From an uncultured Lachnospiraceae bacterium (GTDB lineage: Bacteria > Bacillota > Clostridia > Lachnospirales > Lachnospiraceae), in assembly GCA_902775485.1 (NCBI GenBank), contig CACYMJ010000005.1:1-64000 (forward strand): a DNA stretch of 64,000 bases, given 5' to 3'. The position numbers were made by a program, and so were the translations under genes. The notes beneath the pieces were generated by a model. That model worked only from the letters and a program-made list of their open reading frames with translations, was not told the origin of the DNA and searched no databases. This document shows positions 48,860 to 59,046 of this stretch, in pieces. The number at the start of each line of letters is the position of its first letter. The stretch's first letter is position 1.

Positions 48860-50710
48860 CTATTTCCTTTCCAACAGGTAACCGTATATCTCGATATATA
48901 CGGCCTCACCCTTATTGTTGCGTGCAATGTCCGCCTGCGTGATGTACAGGCGGGCATTTTCGTTAATGTCGATACTGTTCATGTCCCGGACGGAGTTTTC
49001 GAACTTGTCGAAACTGATCGCATTATCGTCCCTGTCGATCGACAGCCTGATAAAATCGCGGCAGTAACTGCTAAGATCCGCAGTCATTAAGGGTACTTCA
49101 TCGAAGCCGTCCGCAGTGTTATATACGTCAAGTGCGGACGCATCGGAAGGACTGTTTGAATTGTCAACACTGTCGTGTCCGTCGGTTATTCTGACATATT
49201 TGATCGTATCATATCCTGATATATCGATCGCACCGTTTTGGGCCATGTTCGAAAGGTCTTCGTTGTACCAGGAACTCTTCGGAACATAAAGATCGTAATC
49301 GTCCGATCCGCGCCCGGAATCCTTCCCGGCGGCCCCGAGGGCTTTTTCCTTGAGATCGTTTCGCATTTCGTCATCAAATCCCGCAAAATACTTCTCGAAC
49401 CTGTCTGCGCCGAAGTCGGAATCGCGCAGGAATCCCATGGCGGCGTTTGCATGCCGGTACTCTTTGTCGGTTATACCGGCGCCGTCCGATATCTTATCGA
49501 TGTAGGAGGCCAGCGTACGTTTTGCGATCGAAGTTGACAGTGAGCGTGCATTTATACCGGGAATGAACACCGTGATGATCAGCATCGCACAGATTATGAG
49601 CAGCACACCCCTTCCGGCGATCTCCTTTTCGCATCTTTGCATGTATGTGTAATATGCTATATAGATGATCTCGAAGCATATGAATGCGATACCGAAGTAA
49701 CGTTTCGGGGTGAGACCGTATTGACCGATACGGACAATGACCGTATAACACTGCATTATTATAAAGGGTGAGAAAATAAGCGGAGCGTTATATGCAAACT
49801 TCTGGAGAAAGCCTTTATTCTCGAATGTGGTGCTCATATATGTTATGAACATCGATATGACAAACAGTGCGGTCAATATTGCATAGACTTCATTTGAAGG
49901 AACCGACAGAGTGATCACGAGCTTTAATATGTAAATGTAGATGATGACATATGCGAGCAGTGCGATCGTAAGCATGATATAGCGGACAAGTATCTGCATG
50001 AACATGTTTGCCTTCTCGTTTTCGCCGATGAGCGCACATATTACGGCAGGAGCGAAAAACAGTCCGTTGATCAGGATGATGACCGGAGCCAGCAGATCGA
50101 AAGCATCATTGTACAGAAGCACTTCCACTATAACTATCAGAAACAGGACGCCGAGCTGTATCACTCCGTATATTATCGACGTAAAGAATATGTTTGAGCT
50201 TGCATTCATTACGTGGTCATTAAACTTCTGACGGATGTTTTTGCTGTACGAAAAGTAGATAGCCAGAAGGAGTGAAATGACCATAAGAGCGCCGATATAT
50301 AACGCAACAGTGACATATCCGAGCGAATTTCTCGCATCAAGGAAAGCACTTAAAAATCTTGACCGGGAATTCTCTATAAGATCCGATGTGATAAGGCTCA
50401 TGGCAGATGCGAGCAGGCCGAAAAACGCAAAGACAGCGATGCTGATCTTAGAACAGCGCCGTTTACCGATGCTTTCTATCGCAAGCGCAAAAACCGAAAA
50501 GAACAGGATGGCAAGAGATATAAAAAGGAACGTATCCAGTGGCGTTCTCCACGGTTTAAGGTCTGTATAGGAATATTTTACCTCTATAAAAGAGTATACC
50601 GAAAAACATACCGAGGCCGCTATTATGCTCACTGCGGTCACAGGGTGGCTGTTAAGCAGAAGGCGCGGATATGAGAATGCCGAGCGTATAAAAGATCTTA
50701 ACCTTTCCAT
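48860..50710 (-). CDS. DUF4153 polytopic membrane protein
   Basis: 616 residues. About 11-12 hydrophobic segments fill residues 20-400; the C-terminal 200 residues are hydrophilic and probably extracytoplasmic (DKEYRHANAAMGFLRDSDF...). This matches DUF4153, a family of unknown function found in many Firmicutes. GGGGA lies before ATG 50710. Its stop lies directly against rho (convergent, 1-bp gap), with no terminator hairpin between. Confidence 0.65.
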   Translation of the reverse strand: MERLRSFIRSAFSYPRLLLNSHPVTAVSIIAASVCFSVYSFIEVKYSYTDLKPWRTPLDTFLFISLAILFFSVFALAIESIGKRRCSKISIAVFAFFGLLASAMSLITSDLIENSRSRFLSAFLDARNSLGYVTVALYIGALMVISLLLAIYFSYSKNIRQKFNDHVMNASSNIFFTSIIYGVIQLGVLFLIVIVEVLLYNDAFDLLAPVIILINGLFFAPAVICALIGENEKANMFMQILVRYIMLTIALLAYVIIYIYILKLVITLSVPSNEVYAILTALFVISMFITYMSTTFENKGFLQKFAYNAPLIFSPFIIMQCYTVIVRIGQYGLTPKRYFGIAFICFEIIYIAYYTYMQRCEKEIAGRGVLLIICAMLIITVFIPGINARSLSTSIAKRTLASYIDKISDGAGITDKEYRHANAAMGFLRDSDFGADRFEKYFAGFDDEMRNDLKEKALGAAGKDSGRGSDDYDLYVPKSSWYNEDLSNMAQNGAIDISGYDTIKYVRITDGHDSVDNSNSPSDASALDVYNTADGFDEVPLMTADLSSYCRDFIRLSIDRDDNAISFDKFENSVRDMNSIDINENARLYITQADIARNNKGEAVYIEIYGYLLERK

Positions 50711-50756
50711 GATGGTCCCCTTTCATTTTTGGATTCGTCTTTATACTATATAACTA

Positions 50757-50786
50757 TTGATTTTGACGGTCAAATGCCGATATAAT
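50757..50786 (+). promoter_or_regulatory. overlapping sigma-A and possible sigma-28 promoter
   Basis: Sigma-A reading: TTGATT (50757-50762)-N18-TATAAT (50781-50786). Sigma-28 reading: TTGA (50757-50760)-N15-GCCGATAT (50776-50783), with a perfect -10 and a poor -35. Both lie just before the HD-GYP gene. Confidence 0.5.
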
Positions 50787-50823
50787 ATTTGTTGTTATTT
50801 TGTGATAGAAACGGGGGCTGTTG

Positions 50824-52053
50824 ATGATCCATTCCATTAAGAAAAATGACAGAACCATCGGTACCGTTGTACTTGCGGTGATATTTGCGCTTCTGGCTGT
50901 CGGAATGCTGGGGTTGTGGACCAAGATAGAACATGATCTGAACACTCCGATGGAATATCATTTAAAGGCTGCAGATCCGAAGGAATCGGCGGATGATTTT
51001 GTCTATTCCGTTGATATATCCAAAAACTGGAAAAATGATCCCGATACGCCGCTGCAGACATACGGTGCACAGTATGACCATGTTATCACGAACAAAACGG
51101 ATTATGACCTTGTCAACTGGAGCCTTGAGATCGAGGTCCCGGAGAGGAACATAACGATTGACAGTTCATGGAACGGGGAATGGGTATACGATAAGAAGTC
51201 CGATATCATAAGTTTCACACCGAATGACATGATAGAGGTGATCAAGCCCGGTGAATCCGGAACGTTCGGTGCGGTCCTTATATCCAAGGAACTCATGCAG
51301 TTTACCGACGTGAACTTTAAGGGCTGTATATACAAGCCGATAACCAAGTACTGGCTCTTCTGGGTCATAATGGTACTTCTCATAACCTGGATAACATCTG
51401 CGATCGCTTTTATACTATATATTAAAAGGGAAGAAAATCACAGGCGTGAGTCCGAAAGGCTGAACAGCGTCATCGATCAGACGATGAGGACATTTGCAAA
51501 CTTTATCGATGCGAAGGACAAGGATACCAAAGGACACAGTTCGAGAGTTGCGTATTATTCACAGAAGATCGCTGAAAAGCTCGGCATGAGCGAAGACCAG
51601 ATCCGTGATATAGGATATATAGGATTGCTTCATGACTGCGGAAAGCTTTCGACACCGGGAGGCATACTCAACAAGCCGGGTAAGCTTACCGAGGAAGAGT
51701 TTGACATCATGCGCCGGCATACCGAGAACGGCGGGAAGATACTGTCCGAATTTACGACCATAGAGGGAATAAAGGACGGTGCGCTCTATCATCATGAGAG
51801 ATACGACGGGACCGGATACATGGCGGGCCTTGCGGGCGAGGATATACCTCTGATAGCCCGTATCATATGCGTGGCCGATGCACTTGATGCCATGAATTCG
51901 GACCGCTGTTACAGACGCCACTTAGAGCGCGGCCAGATACTGTCGGAACTTGAAAACAACAAGGGGACACAGTTTGATCCCCATCTTGCGGACATAGTCA
52001 TAGACATGATCAACAACGGCGAGATATTTGTCGGTTCGGGTCAGCACGAATAA
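50824..52053 (+). CDS. membrane HD-GYP phosphodiesterase with extracellular CBM-like domain
   Basis: 409 residues; ATG 50824 after GGGGG. Membrane helix 1 (about 11-31), an extracellular domain (about 35-175), helix 2 (about 177-201), then an HD-GYP domain with H270-D271-x-G-K and HHERYDGTGY (323-332); the third residue of the GYP element is Met here, while the metal-binding positions are kept. It should degrade c-di-GMP. The outside domain resembles a family 2 carbohydrate-binding fold: Trp-containing NKTDYDLVNWSLEIEVP, SWNGEW, then the closing IKPGESGTFGAVLIS. Sensing of plant polysaccharide is an inference. Confidence 0.7.
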   Translation: MIHSIKKNDRTIGTVVLAVIFALLAVGMLGLWTKIEHDLNTPMEYHLKAADPKESADDFVYSVDISKNWKNDPDTPLQTYGAQYDHVITNKTDYDLVNWSLEIEVPERNITIDSSWNGEWVYDKKSDIISFTPNDMIEVIKPGESGTFGAVLISKELMQFTDVNFKGCIYKPITKYWLFWVIMVLLITWITSAIAFILYIKREENHRRESERLNSVIDQTMRTFANFIDAKDKDTKGHSSRVAYYSQKIAEKLGMSEDQIRDIGYIGLLHDCGKLSTPGGILNKPGKLTEEEFDIMRRHTENGGKILSEFTTIEGIKDGALYHHERYDGTGYMAGLAGEDIPLIARIICVADALDAMNSDRCYRRHLERGQILSELENNKGTQFDPHLADIVIDMINNGEIFVGSGQHE

Positions 52054-52067
52054 AAGTAAATTTTCTC

Positions 52068-52096
52068 TTGCGTATTATATGCCTATAGGTTATAAT
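52068..52096 (+). promoter_or_regulatory. sigma-A promoter of rpmE
   Basis: TTGCGT (52068-52073), 17-bp spacer, TATAAT (52091-52096). Leader about 60 nt. Confidence 0.6.
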
Positions 52097-52161
52097 CGCA
52101 ATGTTGCATTATCGATTAACACATTATTTATGTAATAAGTATATAGTGAGGTGAATCAGAA

Positions 52162-52362
52162 ATGAAGGAAGGAATACATCCCGCATATTATCAGGCTACA
52201 GTGACCTGCAACTGCGGAAACACATTCGTAACAGGGTCTACCAAGGAAGACATTCACGTGGAGATCTGTTCTAAGTGCCATTCGTTCTATACGGGACAGC
52301 AGAAGGGTGCCAGAACCGACGGACGTATTGATAAGTTCAATAAGAAGTACGGCGTTAAATAA
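52162..52362 (+). CDS. rpmE: 50S ribosomal protein L31 (zinc-binding form)
   Basis: 66 residues. [22 protein letters not shown] and the four zinc-binding cysteines C16, C18, C36 and C39 identify the C+ form of L31. GAGGTGA precedes the start. It is followed by its own strong terminator, after which DUF1385, prmC and prfA follow, the usual order in Clostridia. Confidence 0.95.
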   Translation: MKEGIHPAYYQATVTCNCGNTFVTGSTKEDIHVEICSKCHSFYTGQQKGARTDGRIDKFNKKYGVK

Positions 52363-52372
52363 TGATCGGATG

Positions 52373-52400
52373 ATGGGTGCTTCGCACCCATTATTTTTTT
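52373..52400 (+). terminator. intrinsic terminator after rpmE
   Basis: ATGGGTGC/GCACCCAT stem (52373-52380, 52384-52391), TTC loop, T-run to 52400. Partial read-through would feed the next three genes. Confidence 0.85.
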
Positions 52401-52412
52401 GAAAGGAGAATC

Positions 52413-53369
52413 ATGCCGGCGAAACGCAGGAAGAAAAAAGCATGTTATTCCGGGATAGGCGGTCAGGCTGTTATCGAAGGGATCATGATGAAGAACAGGG
52501 ATAAGTATTCCGTAGCGGTCCGGACTCCCGAAGGTGACATAGACGTGACTGTCGAGGAGTACGAGTCTTTTGCACCGTCAAAAGCGCTGACACGCATTCC
52601 GTTCATACGCGGAGTGTTCAATTTCATCGATTCCCTTATCCTCGGTATCAGAACACTGAACTACTCCGCTTCATTTTATGAAGAGGAACAGGATACCCAC
52701 AAGAAGGATAAGATACTTGACAGGATATTCAAGGATAATTCCGAAAAGGTGTTATCCATGGTGGCAGTGATCTTTTCGATCGCGCTTGCCGTAGGTCTTT
52801 TTGTACTGCTGCCTTATTATCTTTCAAGACTTCTTGAGAAGGTCATAGTCTCCGATACGGCTATCGCGATACTTGAGGGTGTATTGCGTGTGCTCATATT
52901 TGTCGGTTACATAGTCCTGATCTCGTGCATGAAGGATATACGCAGGGTTTTCATGTATCACGGGGCGGAGCATAAATGCATAAACTGTATCGAGACCGGA
53001 CATGAGCTGACGGTTGAGAATGTCAGGGCGGCATCCCGCCAGCATAAGCGCTGCGGTACAAGTTTTCTGTTCTTTGTCGTATTCTTAAGCGTTATACTCT
53101 TTATCTTCATAAGGGTCGAAGAGCCGGTGGCAAGGATCGCGATACGTCTGCTTCTGATACCTGTCATAGCTTCGCTCTCATATGAGATCATCCGTCTTGC
53201 GGGAAAGAGCAGCAATATTTTTGTAAGGATACTGTCGGCTCCGGGAATGTGGCTTCAGAGACTGACCACAAGAGAGCCTGATGATAAGATGATAGAAGTA
53301 GGGATCGCTGCGGTTGAAGCGGTCTTTGACTGGAAGGAGTATCTGCAGAAACAGTCCGATGAATTATAG
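52413..53369 (+). CDS. DUF1385 membrane protein
   Basis: 318 residues from ATG 52413 (AAAGGAG). Signature GIGGQAVIEGIMMK near the start and YHGAEHKCINCIETG in the middle, diagnostic of DUF1385 (YqhQ-like). Four membrane helices or so. In Firmicutes this gene usually lies between rpmE and prmC, as here. Function not established. Its last 11 bases overlap prmC. Confidence 0.85.
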   Translation: MPAKRRKKKACYSGIGGQAVIEGIMMKNRDKYSVAVRTPEGDIDVTVEEYESFAPSKALTRIPFIRGVFNFIDSLILGIRTLNYSASFYEEEQDTHKKDKILDRIFKDNSEKVLSMVAVIFSIALAVGLFVLLPYYLSRLLEKVIVSDTAIAILEGVLRVLIFVGYIVLISCMKDIRRVFMYHGAEHKCINCIETGHELTVENVRAASRQHKRCGTSFLFFVVFLSVILFIFIRVEEPVARIAIRLLLIPVIASLSYEIIRLAGKSSNIFVRILSAPGMWLQRLTTREPDDKMIEVGIAAVEAVFDWKEYLQKQSDEL

Positions 53370-54216
53370 CGAAACATATCATGCCGGTACACAGATACTC
53401 TCTGATGCCGGAATATCCGAAGCAGCCTTGGACGCAAGGCTGCTTTTGGAGTTTATAACGGGAGCTGATCTTAACACTTTGCTCGCGCATCCCCTGACAC
53501 CGGTTTCGGATGATGAGCAGGAGCGTTACCGGCTGCTTCTTCAAAAAAGAGCGCAGCATGTTCCGCTTTCATACCTTACGGGCGAGAGTGAATTCATGGG
53601 CATAACATTTCACGTTGACGCAAGCGTTCTGATACCGCGTCAGGACAGTGAATGCCTGGTGGAAGAGGCCATGAGGTATGTGGATGATTCGTCTTCGGTC
53701 CTTGATCTGTGTACGGGAAGCGGATGTTTACTGCTTGCTCTTATGCATTACAAGAACCGTCTGCGCGCTGTCGGTACGGATATATCAAGCGAAGCCGTCG
53801 AGGTAGCATCATCAAATGCCCGGCGTCTTGAGACGGAAGGTGCATTGAACAACGGAGAGGTCACATTTTACTGCGGAGATCTGTATGATGCTCTGCCGGA
53901 TGGGGAACGGTTTGAATACATCATCTCCAATCCCCCGTATATAAGAACGGACGTGATCCCGACGCTCATGAGCGAAGTTCGCGATCATGAGCCGCATATC
54001 GCGCTTGACGGAGGAGAGGACGGGCTTGATATATACCGCCGCATAGCACAGGGTGCGCATAAATACCTGCGAAAGCACGGGATGATATTTCTCGAGATCG
54101 GATACGACCAGTCGGCTGATGTATCGGCGATACTTGAAGAATACGGATTTACCGGCATAAAGACCGTTAAGGATTACTGCGATAATGACCGTGTGATCAC
54201 GGCAAAGATGATATAG
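53359..54216 (+). CDS. prmC: release factor glutamine methyltransferase
   Basis: 285 residues from ATG 53359, which overlaps the DUF1385 stop; the frame upstream to 53314 is rejected. N-terminal helical domain, then a SAM-binding fold with [14 protein letters not shown] and the glutamine-binding NPPY motif (191-194) of this family. Methylates the Gln of the GGQ motif in release factors such as the RF1 encoded next door, which raises peptide release efficiency. Confidence 0.9.
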   Translation: MNYSETYHAGTQILSDAGISEAALDARLLLEFITGADLNTLLAHPLTPVSDDEQERYRLLLQKRAQHVPLSYLTGESEFMGITFHVDASVLIPRQDSECLVEEAMRYVDDSSSVLDLCTGSGCLLLALMHYKNRLRAVGTDISSEAVEVASSNARRLETEGALNNGEVTFYCGDLYDALPDGERFEYIISNPPYIRTDVIPTLMSEVRDHEPHIALDGGEDGLDIYRRIAQGAHKYLRKHGMIFLEIGYDQSADVSAILEEYGFTGIKTVKDYCDNDRVITAKMI

Positions 54217-54244
54217 GACGATTTTACCTGAAAGGTGCATAGTT

Positions 54245-55321
54245 ATGTTTGATAAACTTGAAGATCTTCTGATCAGATATGAGGAGCTTATGAGCGAGCT
54301 TGGCGAGCCCGGTGTTGCCGACGATGCGGCAAGGTTCAAAAAGCTTATGAAAGAGCAGAGCGATCTGCTGCCGATCGTTGAGGCATATAAGGAGTACAAA
54401 AAGAGCAAACAGGACATCGATGACAGTCTTGAGATGCTCGATGCAGAGTCTGACGAGGAGATGCGCCAGATGCTCAAGGAGGAACTGAATACCGCGAAGG
54501 AAAGAGCTGCCTCGCTTGAAGAGAAGCTGAAGATCCTCCTGCTTCCGAAGGATCCAAACGATGACAAGAACGTTATCGTCGAGATACGTGCGGGCGCAGG
54601 CGGAGACGAGGCGGCACTGTTTGCTGCCGAGATATACCGTATGTATGTCCACTATGCCGAGGGACGCGGCTGGAAGGTCGAAACGATGGAAACGGACGAG
54701 ATAGGCATAGGCGGTATGAAGGCTGTCACGTTCATGATAACCGGAAACGGAGCATATTCGGTAATGAAGTACGAAAGCGGAGTTCACCGTGTTCAGCGTG
54801 TTCCAGAGACGGAAAGCGGTGGCAGGATACATACATCGACCATTTCGGTCGCCGTCATGCCCGAAGCTGAGGATGTTGATGTCGTTATAGATGAAAAGGA
54901 TGTAAGGATAGATGTCATGAGGGCATCCGGTAACGGCGGTCAGTGTGTCAACACAACGGATTCGGCTGTCAGACTTACACACTATCCCACCGGGATCGTC
55001 ATATATTCCCAGACGGAAAAATCGCAGCTTCAGAACAAGAACAAGGCATTCGCCCTCCTTCGCGCGAAGCTTTACGATCTGAAACAGCAGGAAGCCCATG
55101 ATGCCGAGGCGGAACTTCGAAAGAGCCAGATAGGCACGGGCGACCGCTCCGAAAAGATCAGAACATACAATTTCCCGCAGGGAAGGGTAACGGATCACCG
55201 CATAGGCCTGACGCTTTATAAGCTCGACAAGGTCATGAACGGTGACATACAGGAGATAATAGATGCGTGTATCGCAGCCGATCAGGCCGCAAAATACGCA
55301 AAGATGTCCGCACAGCCGTAA
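54245..55321 (+). CDS. prfA: peptide chain release factor 1
   Basis: 358 residues, normal RF1 length. [13 protein letters not shown] in the middle, the GGQ motif (231-233) with [13 protein letters not shown] after it, and the C-terminal [12 protein letters not shown]. Reads UAA and UAG. One detail: the residue after GGQ is Cys where His is usual (GGQHVN). Lies 28 bp after its modifying enzyme. Confidence 0.95.
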   Translation: MFDKLEDLLIRYEELMSELGEPGVADDAARFKKLMKEQSDLLPIVEAYKEYKKSKQDIDDSLEMLDAESDEEMRQMLKEELNTAKERAASLEEKLKILLLPKDPNDDKNVIVEIRAGAGGDEAALFAAEIYRMYVHYAEGRGWKVETMETDEIGIGGMKAVTFMITGNGAYSVMKYESGVHRVQRVPETESGGRIHTSTISVAVMPEAEDVDVVIDEKDVRIDVMRASGNGGQCVNTTDSAVRLTHYPTGIVIYSQTEKSQLQNKNKAFALLRAKLYDLKQQEAHDAEAELRKSQIGTGDRSEKIRTYNFPQGRVTDHRIGLTLYKLDKVMNGDIQEIIDACIAADQAAKYAKMSAQP

Positions 55322-55364
55322 GCTATAGGCGCATTGTCAGTAAAGACGCAAGAGGAAGAGATAA

Positions 55365-57119
55365 ATGGTTATCAAAAAACTGGTCGGATCGATACGACAA
55401 TTTCTCCCGAGTACGATAGCGACACCGCTTCTGGTGTCCGGAGAGGTCGTACTTGAATGTACGATACCTTTTTATATAGCCGAGCTGGTAAACCGTATAA
55501 AGGACGGAGCCGGAGTGGCCGAGATAGCAAGCTACGGCGGAGTGCTCGCACTTATGGCGGTGGGCAGTCTCGCATTCGGAATGATCGCCGGAATGACATG
55601 TGCCACGGCAAGCTGCGGCTTCGGAAAAAACCTGCGATCGGATATGTACGATCGCGTGAACGCTTTTTCATTCGATAACATCGACATGTTTTCAACGGGC
55701 TCGCTTGTTACGCGAATGACAACGGATGTAACAAATGTCCAAAATGCTTTCATGATGCTGACAAGGGTTGCGGTAAGAGCCCCGTTCATGCTCATATTCG
55801 CACTGATAATGGCATTCCGCCTGGCCGGCAGGATGGCGTGGATATTCGTTGTTGTCGTCCCGATCCTTGCGGGTACACTTATCATGGTCGCAAGCCGCGC
55901 CATGCCGCTTTTCAGACGTATATTCAAAAAATACGACCGTATGAACGAGTCGATAGAAGAGAACATAAGCGGGATAAGGGTCGTAAAATCTTTTGTCAGG
56001 GAAGACTACGAAGAGGAAAAGTTCGGTATAGCTGCGGAGGAGGTCCGCAAGGATTTTACGAAAGCCGAAAAGATACTTGCGTGGAACGCCCCGGTCATGC
56101 AGTTCTGTCTGTATGTAGTTATGGCCTTTACGCTTAGCTTCGGATCATATGTGGTCATAACCTCGATGGGATCGGAGATCGATGTCGGACAGATATCCGC
56201 GATGCTGACATACAGTTTCATGGTGCTCTCATCACTTATGATGATGTCGATGATCTTCGTTATGATCACACTCGCATCCGAAAGCGCCGCCAGGATCGCC
56301 GAGGTGCTCGAGGCAAGAAGCGATATAGTCAGTCCCGATCCTGAAAATGCCGTTGAATCCGTGGCGGACGGATCGATAGAATTTACGAATGTGAACTATG
56401 CATACAGCGGCAATCCCGATAACAATGTCCTGACCGGCATTAACTTAAAGATCGGATCGGGCGAGACCGTCGGAATCATCGGATCCACCGGAAGCGGCAA
56501 ATCATCCCTTGTCCAGCTTATACCAAGACTCTATGACGTAACGGCCGGTGAGGTTAAGGTAGGGGGAGTAAACGTTAAGGATTATGATCTTAATGTGCTG
56601 CGCTCGGCCGTTGCAATGGTGCTTCAGAAGAACGTTCTGTTTGAAGGAACGATAGCCGAAAACCTGCGCTGGGGAAATCCGGATGCGACAATGGAAGAGA
56701 TGAAGGAGGCGGCACATCTTGCATGCGCGGATGAGTTCATTGACTCCAAGGAAGGCGGATACGACTACAGGATAGATCACGGCGGTGCAAACATATCCGG
56801 CGGACAGAAGCAGAGACTTTGTATCGCAAGAGCTCTTCTTGCGAAGCCGAAGATCATCATCTTTGACGATTCCACAAGTGCTGTGGACACCAGGACCGAT
56901 GCCATGATCAGAAAGGGAATGAGACAGTACATACCCGAGACCACAAAGCTGATCATTGCGCAGAGGACCGCATCGGTAGAAGATGCAGACAAGATAATTG
57001 TTATCGATTCCGGCAGGATATCCGCTGTCGGAACACATGAAGAGCTGTTAAATAACAGTGATATTTATCGCGAGATCTACGAGTCGCAGAACAAGGGAGG
57101 TGATGACGATGGCAGGTAA
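55365..57119 (+). CDS. ABC exporter half-transporter, degenerate catalytic site subunit
   Basis: 584 residues: six membrane helices (to about 300), then the ATPase domain with Walker A GSTGSGKSS (Lys379), signature ISGGQKQRL and Walker B IIIFDDSTSAVD. The catalytic Glu position is Asp502, as in the degenerate subunit of heterodimeric exporters such as TM287/288 or BmrCD. The signature sequence is intact. The last 11 bases overlap the second subunit gene, so the two form one heterodimer. Substrate unknown; drug or lipid export is usual for the type. Confidence 0.85.
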   Translation: MVIKKLVGSIRQFLPSTIATPLLVSGEVVLECTIPFYIAELVNRIKDGAGVAEIASYGGVLALMAVGSLAFGMIAGMTCATASCGFGKNLRSDMYDRVNAFSFDNIDMFSTGSLVTRMTTDVTNVQNAFMMLTRVAVRAPFMLIFALIMAFRLAGRMAWIFVVVVPILAGTLIMVASRAMPLFRRIFKKYDRMNESIEENISGIRVVKSFVREDYEEEKFGIAAEEVRKDFTKAEKILAWNAPVMQFCLYVVMAFTLSFGSYVVITSMGSEIDVGQISAMLTYSFMVLSSLMMMSMIFVMITLASESAARIAEVLEARSDIVSPDPENAVESVADGSIEFTNVNYAYSGNPDNNVLTGINLKIGSGETVGIIGSTGSGKSSLVQLIPRLYDVTAGEVKVGGVNVKDYDLNVLRSAVAMVLQKNVLFEGTIAENLRWGNPDATMEEMKEAAHLACADEFIDSKEGGYDYRIDHGGANISGGQKQRLCIARALLAKPKIIIFDDSTSAVDTRTDAMIRKGMRQYIPETTKLIIAQRTASVEDADKIIVIDSGRISAVGTHEELLNNSDIYREIYESQNKGGDDDGR

Positions 57120-59046
57120 TCACGGTCCCGGAAGGCGCAGGGGTCCCGGTCTCGCACCGGGAGAGAGGCTTTCAAAAGGCATAGTAAAAAGAGTTGTAAA
57201 GGATATTTTTTCGTTCTACCCGGTAATGGTTCCGGCAGTTATAGCCTGTATCATGACGTCCTCGCTCATCTCATCGATGCCTTCTATATTCCAGCAGAAG
57301 ATCATCGCGGTGATCGAAAGATCATATAAAAGCGGCGACTGGGCAGGAGTCAGAGGAGAGATCTTCCGGTACATATTCATACTGGTAGTGTTATACGTGA
57401 TCTCTCTTGCATGTACATTTGCATATACCAGGATGATGGCGACGGTCACACAGGGAACGCTCAAACAGATGAGGGTGAAGCTCTTTAACACAATGGAGAA
57501 GCTTCCGATCAGATTTTTCGACCGCAGACAGGTCGGAGATACGATGAGCCTTTATACAAATGACATCGATGCACTTCGTCAGATGGTATCGCAGAGCTTT
57601 CCTCAGACATTAAATACGGCAGTCATGGTTGTGACCGTTATATGCATAATGCTCTACTACAGTCTTTATATGACGCTTGTTGTGTTTGCCGGCGTCTTTG
57701 CGATGTTCGTTATAACGAGATTCGTCGGCGGAGGCAGCGCAAAGTTTTTCTTCAAGCAGCAGCAGGCGATCGGAAAAGCCGAAGGATACATACAGGAGAC
57801 GATCAGCGGTGCAAAGGTCGTAAAGGTGTTCTGCCATGAGGACGAGTGCCGCGAGCAGTTTGAACGTCTTAACGATGAACTGTTTTCGGTATCTTCAAAA
57901 GCCAACAAGTACGCCAACATACTCGGTCCGATACTTAACAACATGGGAAACATCCTCTATGTTGTCGTGGCTATCGCGGGCGGTATATTTATAGCATCAG
58001 GCGCCCGTAACATCGGGATCTCCGGCATGGATTTTTCCATCAGTCTCGTCATACCGTTTCTGGGAATGACCAGGATGTTCTGCGGCCAGATAGGGCAGAT
58101 TTCGATGCAGATAAATGCGATCGTAGCCGGTCTTGCCGGATGCGAGAGGATATACCGCGTCATGGATGAGAACGCCGAACAGGATGAGGGATATGTACAT
58201 CTTGTCAACGTGAAGGAAGAGGACGGCGTTATAGTCGAGACCGATGAGCAGACGCGTATGTGGGCATGGAAGCATCCGCACAGGGAAGAAGGCACGATCA
58301 CATATACTCCGCTTCGCGGTGATATCGTGCTTGACGGTGTTGATTTTTCATATGATCCGGACAAACAGATCCTATACGATGTCTCGCTGTATGCCAAGCC
58401 CGGCCAGAAGATCGCGTTTGTGGGAGCGACCGGTGCGGGCAAGACAACGGTCACAAACCTTTTAAACAGGTTCTATGACATAGCCGACGGCAAGATCAGA
58501 TACGACGGCATAAACATAAACAAGATCTGCAAAACGGATCTAAGACATGCGGTCGGCATCGTTTTGCAGGATACGAACCTGTTTACCGGAACGGTAATGG
58601 AAAATATCAGATACGGAAAGCTCGATGCGTCGGATGATGAGTGTATCGCAGCCGCAAAGCTTGCGGGTGCACATGATTTCATATCGCATCTTCCCGAAGG
58701 ATATAATACGGTCATTTCCGGAAATGCAGCCAATCTCTCCCAGGGGCAGAGGCAGCTGCTGTCTATCGCAAGGGTTGCGGTAGCCGATCCGCCGGTCATG
58801 ATACTTGATGAGGCAACGTCATCGATAGATACGAGGACAGAGCAGATCGTACAGGCCGGAATGGATGCGCTGATGAAAGGAAGAACGACATTTGTCATAG
58901 CTCACAGATTGTCGACTGTAAAGAATTCTAATGTTATAATAGTACTCGATAAGGGTCATATAATCGAGCGCGGGGATCATAATGAACTCATCGCCGCAAA
59001 GGGCCAGTATTACAGACTCTATACAGGGGCTTTCGAACTTGAATAA
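57109..59046 (+). CDS. ABC exporter half-transporter, catalytic subunit
   Basis: 645 residues from ATG 57109 (GGGAGG 57095-57100; ATG 57103 is too close). An Arg/Gly/Pro-rich N-terminal extension, six membrane helices, and an ATPase domain with Walker A GATGAGKTT, signature LSQGQRQLL and Walker B MILDEATSSID with catalytic Glu568. An insert of about 50 residues before the ATPase domain (DENAEQDEGYVHL...) is longer than usual. It is the active partner of the preceding subunit. Its signature has Gln where Gly is common (LSQGQ). Confidence 0.85.
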   Translation: MAGNHGPGRRRGPGLAPGERLSKGIVKRVVKDIFSFYPVMVPAVIACIMTSSLISSMPSIFQQKIIAVIERSYKSGDWAGVRGEIFRYIFILVVLYVISLACTFAYTRMMATVTQGTLKQMRVKLFNTMEKLPIRFFDRRQVGDTMSLYTNDIDALRQMVSQSFPQTLNTAVMVVTVICIMLYYSLYMTLVVFAGVFAMFVITRFVGGGSAKFFFKQQQAIGKAEGYIQETISGAKVVKVFCHEDECREQFERLNDELFSVSSKANKYANILGPILNNMGNILYVVVAIAGGIFIASGARNIGISGMDFSISLVIPFLGMTRMFCGQIGQISMQINAIVAGLAGCERIYRVMDENAEQDEGYVHLVNVKEEDGVIVETDEQTRMWAWKHPHREEGTITYTPLRGDIVLDGVDFSYDPDKQILYDVSLYAKPGQKIAFVGATGAGKTTVTNLLNRFYDIADGKIRYDGININKICKTDLRHAVGIVLQDTNLFTGTVMENIRYGKLDASDDECIAAAKLAGAHDFISHLPEGYNTVISGNAANLSQGQRQLLSIARVAVADPPVMILDEATSSIDTRTEQIVQAGMDALMKGRTTFVIAHRLSTVKNSNVIIVLDKGHIIERGDHNELIAAKGQYYRLYTGAFELE

